64,000 nt of DNA from SG8-41 sp963699525 (lineage in GTDB: Bacteria > Pseudomonadota > Gammaproteobacteria > Burkholderiales > SG8-41): positions 62,001 to 126,000 of the forward strand of contig CAVOUI010000007.1 in NCBI GenBank assembly GCA_963699525.1. Reading direction: 5' to 3'. Both the position numbers and the translations under genes were made by a program. Positions 35,273-46,293 of this stretch are shown here, in pieces (the first letter of the stretch is position 1; the number at the start of each line of letters is the position of its first letter). The notes beneath the pieces are model-generated. The model saw only the letters and a program-made list of their open reading frames with translations, had not been told where the DNA came from and ran no database searches.

Positions 35273-36750
35273 TGGACGACGACAACAAGCTCGTGGAGGA
35301 ACGCCGCGCGAAGCTCAAGCTGCTCCGCGAGCAGGGGTTCGCCTTCCCCAACGACTTTCGGCGCGAGCATCTCGCCGCCGACCTCCAGACCCGCTACGGC
35401 AAACTCGAAAACGCCGCGCTCGAAGCGACCCCGGTCAAGGTGACGATCGCCGGCCGCATCCTGCTGAAGCGCGTGATGGGAAAGGCGAGCTTCGCGACCG
35501 TTCGCGACGGCTCCGGCGCGATCCAGATTTTCGTCTCCGACAGCGACACCGGCGAGGCGGCGCACGCGGCGTTCAAGCACGGCGACATCGGCGACATCAT
35601 CGGCCTCGAGGGAGAGCTGTTCCGCACCCGCACCGGCGAGCTCACGGTGCGCGCCCGCATGCTGCGGCTCCTCGCCAAGTCGCTACGCCCGCTGCCGGAG
35701 AAATTTCACGGGCTGACCGACTCCGAGCTCAAGTACCGCCAGCGCTACGTCGATCTCATCGTCAACGAGAGCACCCGGGGCGTCTTCCTCACGCGCTCGC
35801 GCATCGTTCACGCGATCCGCGGCTTCCTGCTCGGCGAGCGGTTCCTGGAGGTGGAGACCCCCATGATGCAGCCGATCCCGGGCGGAGCCGCGGCGCGCCC
35901 GTTCGTGACTCATCACAACGCGCTCGATCTCGATCTCTTTCTGCGCATCGCGCCCGAGCTCTACCTCAAGCGGCTGTTGGTGGGGGGCTTCGAGCGCGTG
36001 TTCGAGATCAACCGCAACTTCCGGAACGAAGGCATCTCCACCAGGCACAATCCCGAGTTCACGATGCTCGAGTTCTACGCGGCCTACACCGACTACGAGT
36101 ACATGATGGCCGTGATTCCGCGCATGCTCGCCGACGCCGCGCAGGCGGCCCTGGGAAGCACGCGTTTCACCTACCAGGGCAACGAAATCGACCTCGCCCG
36201 GCCGTACGAGCGGCTCACCATCACGCAGGCGATCCGGAAGCACCACCCGTCGGCCACCGACGCCCTGCTCCACGACCGCTCCGCCCTGATCGCGCGGTTG
36301 AAGGAACTCGGCATCGCCTACCGCCCGGCGGACGGCATCGGCGGACTGCAGCTCACTCTCTTCGAGAACACCGTCGAGGACAAGCTGATCCAGCCCACCT
36401 TTATCGTCGATTACCCCACCGAGGTGTCGCCCCTGGCGCGTGCGAGCGCGCGCAATCCCGATATCACCGAGCGCTTCGAGCTCTACATCGCGGGGCGCGA
36501 GATCGCCAACGGCTTCTCCGAGCTGAACGACCCCGAGGACCAGGCCGAGCGCTTCGCGCGCCAGGCCCGCCAGAAGGAAGCGGGCGACGCGGAGGCGATG
36601 CACTACGACGCGGACTTCATACGCGCGCTCGAATACGCCATGCCGCCCGCCTCCGGAGCCGGGATCGGGATCGACCGGCTGGTGATGCTGTTCACCGACA
36701 GCCCTTCGATCCGCGACGTGATCCTCTTCCCCCTCCTCCGCCCCGAATGA
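35272..36750 (+). CDS. lysS: lysine--tRNA ligase (class II)
   Basis: 492 residues. N-terminal OB-fold anticodon domain (VTIAGRILLKRVMGKASFAT), then class II motifs: VETPMMQPIPGGAAARPF, FEINRNFRNEGISTRHNPEF and the C-terminal GAGIGIDRLVMLFT. GTG 35272 shares one base with the prfB stop, the usual arrangement, so translation is coupled. Confidence 0.96.
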   Translation: MDDDNKLVEERRAKLKLLREQGFAFPNDFRREHLAADLQTRYGKLENAALEATPVKVTIAGRILLKRVMGKASFATVRDGSGAIQIFVSDSDTGEAAHAAFKHGDIGDIIGLEGELFRTRTGELTVRARMLRLLAKSLRPLPEKFHGLTDSELKYRQRYVDLIVNESTRGVFLTRSRIVHAIRGFLLGERFLEVETPMMQPIPGGAAARPFVTHHNALDLDLFLRIAPELYLKRLLVGGFERVFEINRNFRNEGISTRHNPEFTMLEFYAAYTDYEYMMAVIPRMLADAAQAALGSTRFTYQGNEIDLARPYERLTITQAIRKHHPSATDALLHDRSALIARLKELGIAYRPADGIGGLQLTLFENTVEDKLIQPTFIVDYPTEVSPLARASARNPDITERFELYIAGREIANGFSELNDPEDQAERFARQARQKEAGDAEAMHYDADFIRALEYAMPPASGAGIGIDRLVMLFTDSPSIRDVILFPLLRPE

Positions 36751-36803
36751 CGCGCCTCGCCGCTCACGACTGACCACTCTCCACCTGCTCCCTGCCGGAC
36801 GTT

Positions 36804-38768
36804 ATGGACCAGCCTCTTTGGCAGCCCACTCCCGGACGCGTCGCCGCCGCCAACCTGACGGCGTTCATCGGCCACGTGCGCGGCCGCTGGGGCGCGGCGA
36901 TCGACGATTACGCGGGGCTGCACCGATGGTCCGTTACCGAGCCGGAGCGATTCTGGCGCTCCGTCTGGGAATTCTGCGGGGCGATCGGCGATGCCGGCGA
37001 CGGACCGGCGCTCGTTGACGGCGACCGGATGCCGGGCGCGCGCTGGTTCCCGAACGCGCGGCTCAACTTCGCGGAGAACCTGCTGCGGCGCCGCGACCGC
37101 TCGCCCGCCATCGTGTTCTGGGGCGAGGACCGGCTGAAGAGCACGGTCACCTGCGCCGAGCTCTACTCCGAAGTTTCGCGCCTGTCGCAGGCACTGCGCG
37201 ACGCGGGCGTCAGGCCCGGCGACCGCGTCGCCGGCTACATGCCGAACGTTCCGGGAACGATGATCGCAATGCTGGCGACGACGAGCCTCGGCGCCGTCTG
37301 GTCCTCCTGCTCGCCGGATTTCGGGGTGCAGGGCGTGCTCGACCGCTTCGGCCAGATCGAGCCCCGGGTGCTGTTCGCCGCGGACGGGTATTTTTACAAC
37401 GGCAAGACGATCGACGTGCTGCCGCGCCTTGTGGAGATCGCGGAGCGCCTGCCGTCAGTCGAAAAGATCGTCGTCGTGCCGTACACGCAGCCGCGGCCCC
37501 GCATCTCGCACATCCCCCGTGCGATCAATGTCCACGACCTGATGGCGCCCTACCGCCCGCGCGAGATCCGGTTCGAGCGGTTTCCCTTCGACCATCCGCT
37601 CTTCATCATGTATTCCTCGGGCACGACGGGCGCGCCCAAGTGCATCGTGCACGGCGCCGGCGGCACGCTGCTGCAGCACCTGAAGGAGCACCAGCTGCAC
37701 GTCGACTTGAAGCCCGGAGAGCGCTTGTTCTACTTCACGACCTGCGGCTGGATGATGTGGAACTGGCTTGCTTCCGCCCTCGCCTCGCGCGCCGTAATCG
37801 CCCTCTACGACGGCTCGCCGCTCATTGCCGGCGGCCGCATCCTGTTCGACTACGCCGACGCCGCGCGCGTGTCGGTGTTCGGCACTTCGGCGAAGTTCAT
37901 CGACAGCGCCGCCAAGGCGGGACTCCGGCCGCGCCTGTCGCACCGGTTGACGGCCCTAAAGGCGCTGCTTTCGACCGGCTCCCCGCTCGTGCCGGAGGGC
38001 TTCGATTACGTCTATCGCGAAGTGAAGGGCGACCTGCACCTCGCCTCGATCTCGGGCGGCACCGACATCATTTCCTGCTTCGTACTCGGGAACCCGACCT
38101 CCCCGGTCTGGCGCGGCGAAATACAGGGCCCCGGCCTCGGCATGAAGGTCGAGGTGTTCGACGACAGCGGGCATGCAGTGCAAATGCAGAAGGGCGAGCT
38201 GGTATGCACCGCGCCGTTCCCGTCCATGCCGGTCGGATTCTGGAACGATCCCGGGGGCGCCAAGTACCGCGCCGCCTATTTCGAGAAGTTCCCCGGCGTG
38301 TGGTGTCACGGCGATTACATCGAGCGGACCGGCCATGATGGTTACGTCATCTACGGGCGCTCCGACGCCGTGCTCAACCCCGGCGGGGTGCGCATCGGCA
38401 CCGCGGAGATCTACCGCCAGGTCGAGAGCCTCGACGAGGTGGTCGAGAGCCTCGTCATTGGCCAGGACTGGCCTCCAGACCGGCCCACCGACGTGCGCGT
38501 CGTGCTGTTCGTGCGGCTGCGCGACGGCATCCGGCTCGACGACTCGCTCGTGGAGAAAATCAAGCGCGCCATCCGCGACAACGCCACGCCGCGCCATGTG
38601 CCGGCAAAGATCGTGCACGTCCCGGACATCCCACGCACGCGCAGCGGCAAGATCGTCGAGCTCGCGGTGCGCAACGTGGTGCACGGCCGGCCGGTGAAGA
38701 ATCTCGAGGCGCTGGCCAACCCGGAGGCGCTCGCTCACTACAAGGACCGGCCGGAGCTTGCGCAGTGA
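36804..38768 (+). CDS. acetoacetate--CoA ligase
   Basis: ANL-superfamily acyl-CoA synthetase, 654 residues, close to acetoacetyl-CoA synthetases (AacS). N-terminal WQPTPGRVAAANLTAFI and the AMP-binding P-loop MYSSGTTGAPKCIVHG are typical, as are CGWMMWNWL, ISGGTDIISCF and the hinge/C-terminal YGRSDAVLNPGGVRIGTAEI with the catalytic Lys in TRSGKIVE. It activates acetoacetate, a product of PHB breakdown, which fits the pha genes 4 kb downstream. It overlaps the next gene by 4 nt. Confidence 0.92.
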   Translation: MDQPLWQPTPGRVAAANLTAFIGHVRGRWGAAIDDYAGLHRWSVTEPERFWRSVWEFCGAIGDAGDGPALVDGDRMPGARWFPNARLNFAENLLRRRDRSPAIVFWGEDRLKSTVTCAELYSEVSRLSQALRDAGVRPGDRVAGYMPNVPGTMIAMLATTSLGAVWSSCSPDFGVQGVLDRFGQIEPRVLFAADGYFYNGKTIDVLPRLVEIAERLPSVEKIVVVPYTQPRPRISHIPRAINVHDLMAPYRPREIRFERFPFDHPLFIMYSSGTTGAPKCIVHGAGGTLLQHLKEHQLHVDLKPGERLFYFTTCGWMMWNWLASALASRAVIALYDGSPLIAGGRILFDYADAARVSVFGTSAKFIDSAAKAGLRPRLSHRLTALKALLSTGSPLVPEGFDYVYREVKGDLHLASISGGTDIISCFVLGNPTSPVWRGEIQGPGLGMKVEVFDDSGHAVQMQKGELVCTAPFPSMPVGFWNDPGGAKYRAAYFEKFPGVWCHGDYIERTGHDGYVIYGRSDAVLNPGGVRIGTAEIYRQVESLDEVVESLVIGQDWPPDRPTDVRVVLFVRLRDGIRLDDSLVEKIKRAIRDNATPRHVPAKIVHVPDIPRTRSGKIVELAVRNVVHGRPVKNLEALANPEALAHYKDRPELAQ

Positions 38769-39629
38769 CCGCGCTCGCCCTGGCACTCATTCTCGCCGCC
38801 GCCTTCATCCACGCCAGCTGGAATTACTTTCTCAAGCGCTCCGGCGGCGGGACGGTGTTCGTGTGGCTGTTCGCCACGCTTTCCGCGCTGATCTACGCGC
38901 CACTCGCGGCACTCGTCATCGGGTGGCAGCGCCCCGACTTCGGGTCGGTTCACTACGGGCTCATGTTTGCGAGCGCTGCGCTGCACACGGCCTACTACCT
39001 TCTGCTCGACCGCGGCTACCGGAGCGGCGATCTCTCGGTGGTCTACCCCCTCGCGCGGGGCACCGGCCCACTCATCACGATAGTGTGCGCCGTGCTGCTC
39101 CTGCAGGAGCGCCCCACCCCGATCGCGGTGACGGGCGCCCTGCTCATCGGCGGCGGCGCCATCGCGCTGACGGGCGATCCGCGCAAGTTGAGACAGTCCG
39201 GAAACCTGCACGCTGTCGGTTTTGCCCTGCTCACCGGTTGCATGATCGCGAGCTATACGCTGGTGGACAAGGTCGCGGTCGCGGCCTGGCTCATCCCGCC
39301 GCTGGTTCAGGATTGGGCCGCGAATCTGGGGCGGGTGCTGCTGATGACGCCGCTCGCCCTCAGGCTGCGCTCCGACATCGGCCCCACCTGGCGGCGCGCG
39401 AAAAAGGAAATCGTCGCGGTCGCGCTGCTCTGCCCGCTCTCCTACATCCTGGTCCTCACCGCGATGGTGTTCACGCCGGTGAGCTATGTCGCGCCGGCGC
39501 GCGAGGTCAGCATTCTCGTCGCCGCATTCATGGGGACTCAGCTCCTCGCCGAGCGCGACGCCGCGCGCCGCCTCGCCGCGGCGGCCGCGATGGTGGCGGG
39601 GATCGTCTGCCTCGCGCTCGGGTGGGTAG
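38765..39629 (+). CDS. DMT superfamily (EamA-like) transporter, stop lost by a probable indel
   Basis: About ten hydrophobic helices in two repeats (first from ALALILAAAFIHASWNYFLK; later SYVAPAREVSILVAAFMGTQ), typical of EamA-type small-molecule exporters of about 290 residues. As given, the frame runs on to 40405, antisense through the whole of bamD, which cannot be real coding. Removing one base in the G-run near 39624-39626 gives the stop TAG at 39627-39629, 2 nt from the convergent bamD stop. Substrate unknown. Confidence 0.82.
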
Positions 39630-39631
39630 CG

Positions 39632-40432
39632 CTACCAGGTCCAGACCCGCCACCACGAACTGCCGGCAGCGGTGTCCCCCTTGAGGTATTTGCTGTCGGG
39701 GAAGTTCTTCTTCATTACACGCTCGGCGTCGTCCCGCAGGTCCTTCAGGCCGAGCTTGTCATAGGCGGAAACCAGAATCACGAGCCCCTCCTCGTTGGCC
39801 GGCGCCCGCGGGTAGGAGTTGAGCGAGTATTGGGCGCGATTGGCGGCCGCGACGTAGGCCCCGCGCTGCATGTAATAGCGCGCGACGTGGATCTCGTGCG
39901 AGGCCAGCGCGTTCACCAGGTACTGCATGCGCGCAACGGAATCCGGTGCGTAGCGGCTCTCCGGAAAGCGCGTGACCAGCTCCTTGAACGACTCGAACGA
40001 GTCGCGCGCCGCCTTCGGGTCGCGCTCGGTCAGGTCCTGACCGCTGAACCAGCCCGCCCAGCCCGGATCCTCGATGAAGTTGGCGAGGCCTTTCAGGTAA
40101 AAGGCGTAATCGACGCTGGGATGGTTGGGATGAAGCTTGATGAAGCGATCGGCGGCGGTGACCGACTGCGCCGGCTCGTTGTCCTTGTAGTAGGCGTAGG
40201 CGATCTCGAGCTGGGCCTGCTGCGCGTAGCGCCCGTAGGGATAGCGCGCCTCGAGCTTTTCGTAGAGCTTGACCGCCTGCTCGTAGTTGCCGTTGTTGAG
40301 GTTATCCTTGGCCTCCGAGTAGAGCTTCTCCGCCGACCAGCCCTTGGTCTCGTCGTCCGCATCGGGGAACAGGCCGCACCCCGCGACGAGCGCGCCGAGA
40401 ACTAGGGCTACACTATAACGGACGATGAGCAT
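39632..40432 (-). CDS. bamD: outer membrane protein assembly factor BamD
   Basis: Essential lipoprotein of the BAM complex, 266 residues. Signal peptide with lipobox LVAGC (Cys 19), then TPR-like repeats starting AEKLYSEAKDNLNNGNYEQA and YEKLEARYPYGRYAQQAQLE, and the family segment NHPSVDYAFYLKGLANF. Its start codon overlaps that of the divergent rluD. Confidence 0.96.
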   Translation of the reverse strand: MLIVRYSVALVLGALVAGCGLFPDADDETKGWSAEKLYSEAKDNLNNGNYEQAVKLYEKLEARYPYGRYAQQAQLEIAYAYYKDNEPAQSVTAADRFIKLHPNHPSVDYAFYLKGLANFIEDPGWAGWFSGQDLTERDPKAARDSFESFKELVTRFPESRYAPDSVARMQYLVNALASHEIHVARYYMQRGAYVAAANRAQYSLNSYPRAPANEEGLVILVSAYDKLGLKDLRDDAERVMKKNFPDSKYLKGDTAAGSSWWRVWTW

Positions 40433-41387
40433 GGCGGCCTCCGAAAATTATAGCCGAAGCATTTCCGCGCCTGTGCCGGTGAAAATCACCGCGCCCCGCG
40501 CCTGCGCCGGCATGCGATTGGACCAGGCGCTCGCGAAGTTGTTGCCGGAATTCTCGCGCAGCCGCCTCGCGCGCTGGGTGCGATCCGGCCGGGCGACCGT
40601 CGATGGCCGCGCCGCGCTTCCCCGGCAAAAGGTGCGCGGCGGCGAGGTGATTGAGCTCGCGCCCCTGCCCGAAGGCGCGGAGCTCGCGCACCGGCCGGAG
40701 GACATCCCGCTCGACGTCGTGTTCGAGGACGCGACGCTGCTCGTCGTGAACAAGCCCGCGGGGCTCGTCGTGCATCCCGGCAGCGGCAACTGGCAGGGCA
40801 CGCTGTTGAACGCCCTGCTGCGGCACGCGCCGGAGCTCGCCGGCGTCCCGCGCGCGGGCATCGTGCACCGCCTCGACAAGGACACCAGCGGCCTGCTGGT
40901 GGTGGCGAAGACGCTTCCGGCACAGACGAGCCTCGTGCGCCAGCTCCAGGCGCGCACCGTGAAGCGCGAATACCTCGCGGTTGCAAACGGGCGCGTCGCG
41001 CGCGACGGCCGGATCGAGGCGCCGATCGGGCGCCACCCGGTCAGGCGCACCAAGATGGCGGTGGTCGCGCGCGGCCGGCCGGCGGTCACCCATTATCAGG
41101 TCCTCGAGCGTCATGCGGGCGCGAGCGTCCTCCGCTGCCGGCTCGAAACCGGGCGCACCCACCAGATCCGGGTGCACCTCGCCTCCCTCGGCCACCCGCT
41201 CATCGGCGACTCGACCTACGGCCGGCGCGGCGCCATTCCGTTTCCGCGCCAGGCGCTGCACGCCGAGCGGCTCGAGCTGATTCATCCCGGGACCGGAAAA
41301 GCAATGAGCTGGCAGGTTGATCCCCCCGCCGACATGAAGCAGTTGATATCCGCGTTGCGGCGCGCAACCAAAGCACCACGCATTTAG
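40431..41387 (+). CDS. rluD: 23S rRNA pseudouridine(1911/1915/1917) synthase RluD-like
   Basis: 318 residues from ATG 40431. The N-terminal S4 RNA-binding domain (MRLDQALAKLLPEFSRSRLA) is followed by the catalytic domain with Asp in GIVHRLDKDTSGLLVVAK and the RTHQIRVHLASLGHPLIGD motif. bamD and rluD are divergent with overlapping start codons, so each promoter must lie in the other gene; a later rluD start is possible. Followed by pgeF 2 nt downstream, a conserved pair. Confidence 0.93.
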   Translation: MAASENYSRSISAPVPVKITAPRACAGMRLDQALAKLLPEFSRSRLARWVRSGRATVDGRAALPRQKVRGGEVIELAPLPEGAELAHRPEDIPLDVVFEDATLLVVNKPAGLVVHPGSGNWQGTLLNALLRHAPELAGVPRAGIVHRLDKDTSGLLVVAKTLPAQTSLVRQLQARTVKREYLAVANGRVARDGRIEAPIGRHPVRRTKMAVVARGRPAVTHYQVLERHAGASVLRCRLETGRTHQIRVHLASLGHPLIGDSTYGRRGAIPFPRQALHAERLELIHPGTGKAMSWQVDPPADMKQLISALRRATKAPRI

Positions 41388-41389
41388 AA

Positions 41390-42130
41390 ATGAAATCCCC
41401 GCACCCGGACTGGATCGTGCCCGACTGGCCCGCGCCGGCGAGCGTCAGGGCGCTCATCACGACCCGCGCTGGAGGCGTCAGCGCCGGGCCGTTCGCGAGC
41501 TTGAACCTGGGCCTGCGCACGGGCGATGACCCGCAGGCCGTCGCCGCGAACCGCGCCAGGCTGAGCTCGCTCCTGCCGCGCGAGCCGGGATGGCTGCGTC
41601 AGGTGCATGGCTCGCGCGTCGTGGATGCAGACACGCTGAGCGATACGCCCGAGGCGGATGCCGCCGTCGCGCGCCGCCCCGGCACCGTGTGCGCAGTCCT
41701 GATCGCCGACTGCATACCCGTGCTGCTGGCCGACCAGGAGGGAACGACGGTTGGGATCGCCCACGCCGGGTGGCGCGGCCTTGCCGCGGGTGTGATCGAA
41801 AGCACCGTTCGAGCCATGGCGGGCGATCCCGGCGGCCTCGTCGCCTACCTCGGCCCGGGCATCGGTCCTGCGGCCTTCGAAGTGGGCAATGAAGTGCGCG
41901 ACGCGTTCCTCGCGCGCGATGCCGGCGCGACGGGCGCGTTTACGCCGCATGTGGCCGGCAAGTGGCTGGCCGATCTATTCCTCCTCGCACGCCGGTGCCT
42001 GCGCAACGCCGGGGTCGGCGAGATCCACGGCGGAACGCTCTGCACCTATTCCGACGCGCAACGGTTCTTCTCGTACCGCCGCAACCGCATCACCGGGCGC
42101 ATGGCGGCGCTCATCTGGCGCACCGGCTGA
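41390..42130 (+). CDS. pgeF: peptidoglycan editing factor PgeF / polyphenol oxidase (YfiH family)
   Basis: 246 residues. The copper/zinc-type metal site of the YfiH family is visible: Cys in LIADCIPVLL and His in GIAHAGWRGLAAG, plus an earlier His in RQVHGSRVV. Family members remove wrongly incorporated residues from peptidoglycan precursors. Pairing with rluD is common. Confidence 0.92.
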   Translation: MKSPHPDWIVPDWPAPASVRALITTRAGGVSAGPFASLNLGLRTGDDPQAVAANRARLSSLLPREPGWLRQVHGSRVVDADTLSDTPEADAAVARRPGTVCAVLIADCIPVLLADQEGTTVGIAHAGWRGLAAGVIESTVRAMAGDPGGLVAYLGPGIGPAAFEVGNEVRDAFLARDAGATGAFTPHVAGKWLADLFLLARRCLRNAGVGEIHGGTLCTYSDAQRFFSYRRNRITGRMAALIWRTG

Positions 42131-42187
42131 CGCTGCGCGATGCCGTATAATTTCGCGCTTCCTCTCGAATTCCTCAGTGGCTGAACG

Positions 42188-42964
42188 ATGACGCTCGCGT
42201 GGATACTGGCCGCGACCGTGGCGGGCGGCGTGCTTTCGGTCCTCGCCGCGGCCGCGATCGCCCTCAGCGCGCGCGTGTCGTGGATTCCGATATTGATCAG
42301 CTACGCGGTGGGGACGCTGCTCGGCGCCGTGTTTCTCGACCTGATGCCTCAGGCCTTCGGGCGTGCAGCGAGCATGGAGAGCATGGCTCTCACCATCCTT
42401 GTCGGCATTCTGCTGTTCTTCGTGCTGGAGAAGCTGGTGCTGTGGCGCCACTGCCACGTCGAGCAATGCGAGGCGCACGACCCCCCGGTCGCGGCGCACC
42501 ACGATCACGGCCGCAGCGGCTCGATGATCATGGTCGGCGACACCTTCCACAACTTCGTGGACGGCGTCCTGATCGCGGCCGCGTTCCTTGCCGACCGCGA
42601 CCTGGGCATCGTGACGGCGGTCGCCATCATTGCCCACGAGATCCCGCAGGAAGTCGGCGATTTCCTGATCCTGCTGCATTCCGGCTTCAGCAAGAGCCGC
42701 GCGCTGCTGTTCAACCTGCTCTCGAGCCTGGCCATGGTGCTGGGCGGCGTGCTCGGCTACCTTGCGCTGGAAGGCGTCCAGGACTGGATACCGCCGCTGC
42801 TCGGCCTCGCCGCCGCCAGCATGCTCTACGTGTCGGTGGCCGACCTGATCCCCGGCCTGCACAAGCGCCCGGAGCTCCAGGCAACGCTGCAGCAGGTGGT
42901 GCTGATCGTGCTCGGGGTCGCCACCATCTGGCTCGTCGGCGAACTGATGCATAACCACGTCTAG
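42188..42964 (+). CDS. ZIP family metal transporter
   Basis: 258 residues with about eight transmembrane helices. A His-rich loop (DPPVAAHHDHGRSG) precedes the metal-path helices GDTFHNFVDGVLIAAAF and IIAHEIPQEVGDFLIL, the two signature helices of ZIP proteins. Likely zinc or other divalent metal uptake. A TATAAT-like box lies at 42146-42151, upstream of the gene. Confidence 0.92.
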   Translation: MTLAWILAATVAGGVLSVLAAAAIALSARVSWIPILISYAVGTLLGAVFLDLMPQAFGRAASMESMALTILVGILLFFVLEKLVLWRHCHVEQCEAHDPPVAAHHDHGRSGSMIMVGDTFHNFVDGVLIAAAFLADRDLGIVTAVAIIAHEIPQEVGDFLILLHSGFSKSRALLFNLLSSLAMVLGGVLGYLALEGVQDWIPPLLGLAAASMLYVSVADLIPGLHKRPELQATLQQVVLIVLGVATIWLVGELMHNHV

Positions 42965-42978
42965 AACCACGCGCACAC

Positions 42979-44720
42979 GTGACCCCCGCGCCCGATGACA
43001 CGGATGCCGCGCGCCCAGCCATCGACGCGCTGCACCGCCGCCTGATCGAGGGCGTGCTGGAGCCGCTCGGGCTCGAATCCTCCGTCGCCACGGCAGAGCT
43101 CATGAACGCGCTCGCGGCCGGCCTTGCGCAAGACAGCGGGCGCCTGGCGGAGCTCCAGAATCGCCACTACCGCAAGCGGCTCGATCTCTGGGCGGCCTAT
43201 GCGTTGAACCGGCCGGAAGCGCCGCCGCAGCCGGTCATCGAGCCTGATCCCGCCGACCGGCGCTTTCGTGCTCCGGAGTGGAAGACGCAGCCCTGGTTCG
43301 CCTTCACCGAGCAGTCTTACCTCCTGGCGGCCGAATGGCTGCGCGAGATCATCGCCATCGCAAAGCTCGAGCCCCATGCCAAGCGGAAGCTCGAGTTCTT
43401 CACGCGCCAGTACATCGACGCCATGTCGCCGGCCAACTTCCCGTGGAGCAATCCCGAGGCGCTCAAGCTCGCCGCCGAGACCGACGGCGAGAGCGTGAAC
43501 CGCGGCCTGCGCAACCTCGCCGCCGACCTCGACAAGGGCATGATCTCGATGACCGACGAGTCCGCCTTCGAGGTCGGCCGCAATCTCGCCATCTCGCCTG
43601 GCGCGGTGGTGTACGAGAACGACTTCATGCAGTTGATCCAGTACCGGGCGTCCACGGAGAAAGTGTTCGAGCGCCCGCTGGTCATGATTCCGCCGTGCAT
43701 CAACAAGTACTACATCCTCGACCTGCAGCCCGAGAACTCCTTCGTGCGCTACGCCGTCGAGCGCGGCCACACCGTGTTCATGGTGTCCTGGCGCAACATG
43801 CCGCCCGCCATGGGGCGCGCGACATGGGACGACTACCTGCAGCACGGCGTGATCCGGGCGCTCGCGGTCGCGCGGCAGATCTGCGGCGCCGAGAAGGTGA
43901 ACGCCCTCGGCTTCTGCGTCGGCGGCACCCTCCTCGGCGCCGCGCTCGCGGTGCTGCGCGCGCAGGGTGACGAGCGCGTGGCGAGCCTGACGCTCCTCGC
44001 CACCATGCTCGACTTCAGCGACACCGGCGAGCTTGCCGTGTTCGTGGACGAGACCTACGTGCGCCAGCGCGAGCGGGAATTCGCGGACGGGGGCGTGCTG
44101 CACGGGCGGGTGCTCGCTCTCACGTTCGCGAGCCTCCGAGCGAACGACCTCATCTGGAACTACGTGGTGAGCAACTACCTCAAGGGGGGCACCCCCGAGC
44201 CTTTCGACCTGCTCTACTGGAACGGGGACAGCACCAACCTGCCCGGGGCGATGTACGTGTACTACCTCCGCAACACCTACCTCGAGAACAACCTGACGGG
44301 TGCCGGCGAAACTCGCGATGCTCGGCGTGCCCGTGGACCTCGGGCGGGTGGACATGCCCGCCTACGTGCTGGCGACGCGGGAGGACCATATCGTGCCCTG
44401 GCGCACCGCTTTTGCCAGCACGCGACTGCTTGGAGGTAGAATCGAATTCGTCCTGTCGGCGAGCGGGCACATCGCCGGCGTGATCAATCCGGCGTCGAAG
44501 AACCGCCGCAATTTCTGGCTCAATCCGCAAGCCGGAGCAGGAACCGGACCGCTGGCTCGCCACGGCGAAGTCCCAGCCGGGAAGCTGGTGGAAGCACTGG
44601 GGAGACTGGCTCGCGGCCTTCGGCGGGCACGAGATCGCGGCTCGCGGCCAGCTCGGAAACGCGCAATACCGGGAGATCGAGCCCGCCCCGGGGCGCTACG
44701 TCAAGGAAAAATGCGGTTGA
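42979..44720 (+). CDS. phaC: class I poly(R)-hydroxyalkanoic acid synthase (two indels in this sequence)
   Basis: Polymerises 3-hydroxyacyl-CoA into PHA granules. The first frame contains the N-terminal PhaC_N region and the lipase-like box GFCVGG with the nucleophile Cys. The second has the catalytic Asp (REDHIVPW) and His (SASGHIAGVIN). The third, ending at 44720, has PGSWWKHWGDWLAAFGG and IEPAPGRYVKEK. Removing an A at 44296 and a G at 44540-44541 joins all three into a normal full-length synthase. GTG start. Followed by phaB and phaR; no phaA in the window. Confidence 0.9.
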
Positions 44721-44779
44721 GCCGCCGGCGAGCGGCGGGCAATGAGTAACGGGAAACCAGCAACGCAGGAGGGACGAAC

Positions 44780-45523
<744 letters not shown>

Positions 45524-45608
45524 GATTGATGCCTTGCACAAGATTATTGCTGCGCAACGGCCCGCGCGCGTTGCCTAGAGATTTACCGATATTTTTCAAA
45601 CCTTTACC

Positions 45609-45637
45609 TTGCAATCGCGCGGCCGCAGTGGAATAAT
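45609..45637 (+). promoter_or_regulatory. candidate sigma-70 promoter for phaR
   Basis: TTGCAA (45609-45614), a 17-nt spacer and AATAAT (45632-45637) lie 29 nt before the phaR start, in the 143-bp gap after phaB. Confidence 0.5.
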
Positions 45638-45666
45638 GACAGCCCCTGGACGAGGGCCGCTCGCAC

Positions 45667-46293
45667 ATGGCGCAGCAATCGCGCATCATCAAGAAATACC
45701 CAAATCGCCGGCTTTACGATACCGAAACAAGCAGTTACATCACGCTTTCGGACGTGAAGAAGCTGGTCCTGGAGCAGGCGGACTTCCGCGTTGAAGATGC
45801 CAAGACCCACGAGGATCTGACGCGCAGCATCCTCCTGCAGATCATCCTCGAGGAAGAGAGCGCCGGCGCGCCGATGTTCTCGAGCGACATGCTGTCGCAG
45901 ATCATCCGCTTCTACGGCAACGCCATGCAGGGAATGATGGGCAACTACCTCGAGAAGAACATCAAGACCTTCATCGACATGCAGAAGCGCCTGCAGGATC
46001 AATCGCGGCAGATGTACGGCGGGAACCCGATGCTCGGCGCCGAGGCCTGGAACGAATTCGTCAAGATGCAGGGGCCGGCGATCCAGGGCCTGATGGGCAG
46101 CTACCTCGAGCAGAGCGCCAACGCCTTCATGGAAATGCAGCAGCAGCTGCAGCAGCAGACCCGCAATCTGTTCGGAAACTTTCCCTTCCCCGGTTTCACC
46201 GGCGGCGGCCCGCGCCAGGCGGGCGAACCCAGAACACCGCAGTCGCCGGCGCATGACAGCGGCAAGAGCGAAGACGACAAGAGCAAGCCCTGA
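45667..46293 (+). CDS. phaR: polyhydroxyalkanoate synthesis repressor PhaR
   Basis: 208 residues. N-terminal PHA accumulation regulator DNA-binding domain (RIIKKYPNRRLYDTETSSYI), a PHB_acc repeat region with Met/Gln-rich helices, and an acidic/Lys-rich tail. PhaR binds both DNA and PHB granules and represses phasin genes. It completes the phaC-phaB-phaR set. Confidence 0.94.
   Translation: MAQQSRIIKKYPNRRLYDTETSSYITLSDVKKLVLEQADFRVEDAKTHEDLTRSILLQIILEEESAGAPMFSSDMLSQIIRFYGNAMQGMMGNYLEKNIKTFIDMQKRLQDQSRQMYGGNPMLGAEAWNEFVKMQGPAIQGLMGSYLEQSANAFMEMQQQLQQQTRNLFGNFPFPGFTGGGPRQAGEPRTPQSPAHDSGKSEDDKSKP

Noticed and set aside
38765..40405. 546-residue transporter fused to an extra domain
   Set aside because: The extra 260 codons are the exact antisense of bamD; a one-base correction gives a stop next to the bamD stop.
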